DNA from: Porites lobata
Taxonomy: Eukaryota > Cnidaria > Anthozoa > Scleractinia > Poritidae
DNA: 64,000 nucleotides
Assembly: GCA_942486035.1 (NCBI GenBank)
Contig: CALNXK010000337.1
Location: 88,501 to 152,500, forward strand
Reading direction: 5' to 3'
Positions 59,233 to 64,000 of the stretch are shown in pieces. Position numbers and translations under genes: made by a program. The stretch's first letter is position 1, and each line of letters starts with the position of its first letter. A model generated the notes under the pieces. The model was given only the letters and a program-made list of their open reading frames with translations. It was not told where the DNA came from and ran no database searches.

Positions 59233-62200
59233 CTGGAAAATAAGCAATCAGCAGAAACGAACTTAGAACTCGGAAGGATTATTAGTAAATGTAAAGGGCA
59301 CTTGGAAACATTACTGTGCAACAGAAATCATAAATTATGACCTGACTTGAGACATTTCGATGGCCAAAATTTCCGACGCACTCTTTTCTTGTAATGTTGT
59401 ATAGTATTAGATATTTTCATATCGCATTAAAGCAATCCAAGATGGCAGATCTAAGCAGTTTTTGCCGTGACGTATATCCCACGTTACACAAACGGGCTTG
59501 CGCCATGTGATTAACGTTTTCTCTTAGTTATAACCGTACCTACAAGTTTTATTTACGCCTGTCTGCAACAATCTAGCAACTACATGTTGGGTGGGCAGGC
59601 AGAATTCCGTCCCTTTCTTTCTTTTTCTTTTTTTTTTTCCAGCAACACTTTATTTCATATTTACCGTGACAAAGAAAAGAAATTACAATTTACAAAAGTT
59701 ATTGAAAATTACAATTTAAAATTATCTTTACCCTTATACATGAAAAATCAGTAACTCTTTTATTCATTTATTTTTAACATAACATAGGATGGTAAGTGAC
59801 GAAAACTATATTTGCTAATTGATTAATTATTGCTCATCTATTCGCACACGTATCCACAATGGCTTAGAAAAAAAAAAGAAAACAAAACGAACAGACAAAC
59901 AAACAGACAGAAAAGTTAAACAGGACAGTTAAAGTATTAAATCTTTTAATCCCCTTCCCCATCTTTGATGACAAAGAGGTCAGGCCTGTGATAATATATC
60001 AACAAGTGTCTGCCACTCTGGTCCAATTGACAAGATCGGGATATCATTACGTAATTTTTTCACTTTCCTGGAAGTGAGACGTTACCTGTAATGAGTTGAA
60101 AATGGTAAAGATGTACTGAAACACGAGTCCAGCGTCTGTGACGCTCAGAATACCAAACACCCAGGTCAGTCCCAGAAGAGGAAACAAGACTGCACATGCC
60201 TTAACACCTTTTCGAACTTTTTCTACTTCCGAGGTTTTCCCGCTCTGCATTTTAACGATTTCGTTAACCACTCTGCCAAGAAGAACTGTATTCATCTGTT
60301 TGATGAGAAACGAAAGGAAGAGACTTTAATTAAAAGGATGAAATGACAGATTAATTGATCAGTGAAAACTTTCGGAGTTTCTTTAATTTGACAATTTGAT
60401 CACAAGCCAAGTTCTTCAAAATGATGAAGTAACATAATTACTTTATAATACAGTTTGGTGAGATAGTATTTTATGTTTCTGCATGGTAACTCACCGAACA
60501 AACAACGAGAACTGGAGTAACAAAGGTCCATATGAGGTTATTGGTGAAGGAAACCCAGCAGCTATATTAGAGAAGACAGGGAAACACATTTTGTTGTTGT
60601 TGTTTTTTAAAACAGTAGAAGTTAATTCCAATAAATAAGTCGTTGTCAAAAACTGCATAAGAGCTGTTAAAATATCAATAAAAGTATTTATATTGCTATA
60701 TATGAAAAAAGCTTGGCCAAAATTATACATTAGATGAAGTCTTCGCTATGACGTGCTGCGATTCCACGTTCTTGCCTTTAGCATCCATATCTTGGAACAG
60801 CGTTACAAATGCTGGGCATGAGAAAACATTGTTATTATTATATATTCGTTTCTGATTGACTCAAATCTACCGGTTAATTCTTCATAACCAGCTAGCGTTC
60901 CCAACAAAATTTGGAAGATGTTTGTGATATCACCGGTAAAGTGACATCAATAGAATAGGCTGTCACCAGAAAAAAGGGACAGCAGTCGAGAAGCCCTGGG
61001 TACGATGTTGCGTCAGCTCACATGTTTTGCGAAGAAGTAGCTGAACTTAACTGCCTCATGATCAAAGGAGGAACAGCAAATTAACAACTCAACGGATGAC
61101 AGCTGATATTTGAAGACTATCTGGAAGACTAAATATCCAGTTTATATCCTGAATTTTCCAAGGAAGAGACAAATGATGACTGGAACTTAACCTCGATCGA
61201 GGTATTAGCATGTTGAAATTAAGAATTATTTTGAACGAATAATTAACGAATAATTCGGCTTTCTTATGATCTGAAAAATTATGGAGATCTTGAAGAGTGT
61301 TATCCGCCTTGACCTTTAGCCTCGTGAGATAAATACCTTCTCGATGGCGATCTGCATGATTCTTCAGGCCATACGGAAGTCGAATGCAATAATTGCTAAA
61401 AGTGCTTGTTTACTGTGGCCAAACGTCTCTAACTTATGTCTTTCAAAGAAAGTGCCTTGTTTACTTACAAGTCGCCATGAACATATCCATGTATTCCACC
61501 ATCTTGAGTAGAGGCAATCAGCATCGATAGCAACACAATCAAAAGAGGAAGGCCTGAAATATGACAGAAATGACGAAGTATTATACACTCTAAGACCGGC
61601 TGAAAATTGGTTCCAGTTTCTTTTGAAGAATTTTTATATAATAGCAAAAGGAAAAGGCGTACCTAGAAAATTTCCATAAATACTCACAGTTTTCTAACTG
61701 TACCCTAACACGTATCCCTAATTGTTTTTGGGCGGGGAACTTGACAAAATTTCTCTTTCCTCTCGGTATGATGAGATAATAAGCCTCAGAGAACAGCAGA
61801 CATTTCGCGACGCCATCCGACTGGTTTCCACGCGAAATGACGTCTGAGCAAAGAGCGTAGAAATTCCATACTGATGACAGGTCACTACCAAGATCTGGGT
61901 AGTGCGTATGATTGGATAAAGTAAATTTTCAACCAATCAGAAGCACTATCCAGATCTCTGTAGTGACGTGTCAGCAGTATGGAGTTCTGCGCTCGTTGCT
62001 TGGATGTCATTTCGCGTGGAAACCAGTCGGATGGCGTCGCGAAATGTCGGCTGTTTTCCGCGCTCAGGCCATGAGATATCAGTATTTCAAGCAGCATATT
62101 ACAACTTGCACGTATGGCAAAATCAGATTAAAAAAAATACCGCATTTTGTTTGAAACAAGAACAAACAGAAAGAGAAGGAATGCTAAATTCCACAATATT

Positions 62201-62334
62201 CTGTCTTCAATGGCTGACACTCGAGTAACGTAACTCATCACCTGCCTATTGTTTCTATTTTCGATGCTTCCATAACAATACTTCATTCAGTTCAGATCCG
62301 TTTGGTACTTATCCCAGGCCACTGCATAGAAAAG

Positions 62335-62384
<50 letters not shown>

Positions 62385-63700
62385 CCGATTTTTTTAAAAC
62401 CAACCTAACGAAATCTGATGTCATTTGAGTGAAAAGCCGTCAAAAGGCAGGTTTTTTAAGGCCGATAAGCTCCAAAATCACACCAACAAAGGAAAAGGAA
62501 AAGAGAAAAAGTAAGAGCGAGGAGGAAGAAAGGAGGACAAGAGAAAAAAACAATGGTTTCACTCTTAGTTTTTATAATGGCTACTTTTTTTGGCCGAAAA
62601 AAAAAAAACTGTTGGACGGAAGAGGTCTATTTGGCGATAACGTTTTCAAAAATCCGGCTAGATATATATTAAGAAGTTAAGCGTTTATTGAACCAAAATT
62701 ACTTCACATCATGTCACACGTTTTAAAAAGAAACGATTTTTAATTCAGTCTATGAACAAACAGAAAGAGAAGGAATGCTAAATTCCACAATATTCTGTCT
62801 TCAATGGCTGACACTCGAGTGACGTAACTCATCACCTGCCTATTGTTTCTATTTTCGATGCTTCCATAACAATACTTCATTCAGTTCAGATCAGTTTGGT
62901 ACTTACCCCAGGCCACTGCATAGAAAAGGCGCATTTTGATCTCTGTATTAAATACTTTTACCACCATCAGATACAGGTAAACACCCTCAAACAACATCCA
63001 GGCGAATGCCACCAGGTAGAAGTAATGAATCAGACCCGCCACAAAGATACACAGTCCCTGTGGAAATTCAACAGAAAAAAAAAGGCATAACGATTTCCTT
63101 TTGAAAGAATTTTAAACACTGTCATGGCTCAAATTATGGCAAATTTCATGGAAGAGTGCGACGTCGCAATTTCTTTGTTTTTTCCTCACCACTGGGCTTA
63201 AATTTGGCAAATATTCAAATTGGTTATAATAGTAACAGGATTCTAACTTCTGTCCCAACTAGAATATCTTTGTGATACTGTATTTATGTAAATAAAGTGG
63301 AATTTATTACTGTAGCAGAAAGTTGGACTCAAAACTCTCCTATAGCCAACATGAAACGACCCACCAAGGCTGAACAGGTACCTCTAAAGCTGATGCTTCA
63401 ATTCCTGCAAGGAAGGTGATTTGGGCGATTGCTATGGCAACGACGAGGTTGAAGCGAATTTGAATCTGCTCCTCTTTTAAATTCCTAACAAAATAACAAG
63501 GCAAGGTAAAGATAGCATGGCCATTTTTAAATGACTCATTTCCAAGAGATTATACAGCCTGTCATATTGTGCATAGGCATAGAAAAAAGAACTCACATGA
63601 GAATCCAGTACGCAACAATTGCAAGTGCTTCTCCTACTAGCGACAAGGCACAGCCAACGTAAGTGATTACTTCCAAAGCATCTTTATGGCCTGAAGGAAC
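58951..63700 (-). CDS. Gene C: adhesion G-protein-coupled receptor, TM1 to tail, 5' part outside window
   Basis: Joins 63597-63700, 63382-63484, 62907-63057, 61469-61553, 60495-60561, 60086-60295 and 58951-59232, giving 333 residues plus stop. All splice borders are GT-AG, and exon lengths from TM1 to TM7 are identical to genes A and B (104, 103, 151, 85, 67 and 210 bp). The sequence is more diverged than A is from B, so C split off earlier. GPS, GAIN and N-terminal exons should lie right of base 64000. No defect is visible in the coding part present. A dead partial copy of TM3 sits in its TM3-TM4 intron. Confidence 0.87.
60086..60295 (-). CDS. Gene C exon: ICL3, TM6 and most of TM7
   Basis: Encodes MNTVLLGRVVNEIVKMQSG, VKACAVLFPLLGLTWVFGIL and FQYIFTIFNSLQ. 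210 bp, acceptor AAACAG, donor GTAACG. The initial Met is an internal residue here, not a start. Confidence 0.88.
60495..60561 (-). CDS. Gene C exon: TM5
   Basis: Encodes CWVSFTNNLIWTFVTPVLVV. Acceptor ATATAG, donor GTGAGT; 67 bp. Confidence 0.85.
61469..61553 (-). CDS. Gene C exon: TM4
   Basis: Encodes LPLLIVLLSMLIASTQDGG and IHGYVHGD. Acceptor ATTTCAG, donor GTAAGT; the split codon gives FCW at the join with the TM5 exon. Confidence 0.85.
61782..62070. mobile_element. MITE, GCCTGAG...CAGC family, copy in gene C
   Basis: Arms GACATTTCGCGACGCCATCC and the complement GGATGGCGTCGCGAAATGTC match perfectly over more than 30 bp, so this is the youngest-looking of the three copies. It lies in the TM3-TM4 intron. 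Confidence 0.8.
62162..62340 (-). pseudogene. Partial duplicate of gene C TM3 exon end plus intron
   Basis: This stretch repeats 62755-62935 with few changes, 593 bp away, in the same orientation. It covers the last codons of the TM3 exon (minus strand MRLFYAVAW) and the following intron. It breaks off at an (AT)n tract. The donor, GTAAGT in the working copy, here reads ATAAGT, so the duplicate cannot splice. Confidence 0.85.
62339..62383. repeat. (AT)n microsatellite
   Basis: A perfect AT dinucleotide run of about 45 bases at the break point of the duplicated TM3 fragment. Confidence 0.97.
62907..63057 (-). CDS. Gene C exon: TM3 (functional copy)
   Basis: Encodes GLCIFVAGLIHYFYLVAFAW and MLFEGVYLYLMVVKVF. 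151 bp, acceptor TTCCACAG, donor GTAAGT. The 3' part of this exon plus downstream intron is duplicated at 62162-62340. Confidence 0.87.
63382..63484 (-). CDS. Gene C exon: TM2
   Basis: Encodes FNLVVAIAIAQITFLAGIEA. Acceptor TTGTTAG; donor GTACCT, weaker than the GTAAGC of genes A and B. 103 bp. Confidence 0.83.
63597..63700 (-). CDS. Gene C exon: TM1
   Basis: Encodes ALEVITYVGCALSLVGEALA. Acceptor TTTCAAAG, donor GTGAGT, 104 bp. First exon of gene C inside the window. Confidence 0.85.
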
Positions 63701-63849
63701 CTTTGAAAATGAAGAAAATGAAATACATCATGTGATGTGGCGAAAACGTAATACTTGATTTGCTCAAGTAAGTTTTCTAAATTTTCTTATTTCTTTAATA
63801 AATAAAACTACATGTTACTCAATTCTACTCTAGTTTTAAGAATAATTTA

Positions 63850-63890
63850 ATGATAATAATAATAATAATTATTATTATTATTATTATTGC
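63850..63890. repeat. (AAT)n/(ATT)n palindromic microsatellite
   Basis: AATAATAATAATAATTATTATTATT-type tract, self-complementary around its centre, in the intron upstream of gene C TM1. Confidence 0.9.
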
Positions 63891-64000
63891 GTAACATTTT
63901 AATCACGGTAAGTACGTACGAACTTGCTTTGTTTAAATAACTTAAGTTCATCTGGCCGATAGACCAATTTCAATGTATTAAAATTCATATATACTTGCCC

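Overview
The window is eukaryotic: intron-rich, AT-rich, and full of short inverted-repeat transposons. The repeated adhesion-type G-protein-coupled receptor (aGPCR) genes and the mobile-element families suggest a cnidarian, most likely an anthozoan such as a stony coral; this is inference. All real host genes I can support lie on the minus strand.

Three tandem aGPCR paralogues are present. Gene A runs from its signal peptide at 21019 down to the TM6-TM7 exon at 617; its tail exon lies just outside the window. Gene B runs from 47400 to 28490 and is complete. Gene C runs from beyond the right edge to 58951, and only TM1 to the tail is in the window. Exon order, lengths and splice phases agree among the copies: signal peptide, Ser/Thr-rich stalk, four GAIN exons, two GPS exons, TM1, TM2, TM3, TM4, TM5, TM6-TM7 and tail. 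Gene B also has a possible 10-cysteine exon of symmetric 1-1 phase between signal peptide and stalk. Homology between units A and B continues through the introns and several kilobases of 5' flank, so a block of about 26 kb was duplicated.

Gene A appears to be decaying. Its first GAIN exon has an in-frame TAG where gene B has Tyr, and its GPS has lost the His-Leu-Thr cleavage triad. Gene B looks intact. A six-unit, 142-bp tandem array begins at its stop codon. Gene C contains a partial duplicate of its own TM3 exon with a dead splice donor.

The introns and spacers hold many mobile elements. Comparing A with B gives paralogous empty sites for several: a CAGGGGCACCCAACG family with 6-bp target duplications, TAA-target (Harbinger-like) elements, AATT-target elements, a hAT-like foldback with an 8-bp duplication, a TA-target element with another element nested inside, a 1.9-kb inverted-repeat element carrying a broken polymerase-B-like fragment, a 1.06-kb foldback, and LINE reverse-transcriptase fragments.

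The best candidate for something undescribed is a 3.55-kb element at 54182-57728. It has CACGCTTGG termini, a 3-bp target duplication, a paralogous empty site in unit A, and two convergent protein-coding regions. One product carries a GDGAPFG motif and is possibly transposase-like; the other is unrecognised.
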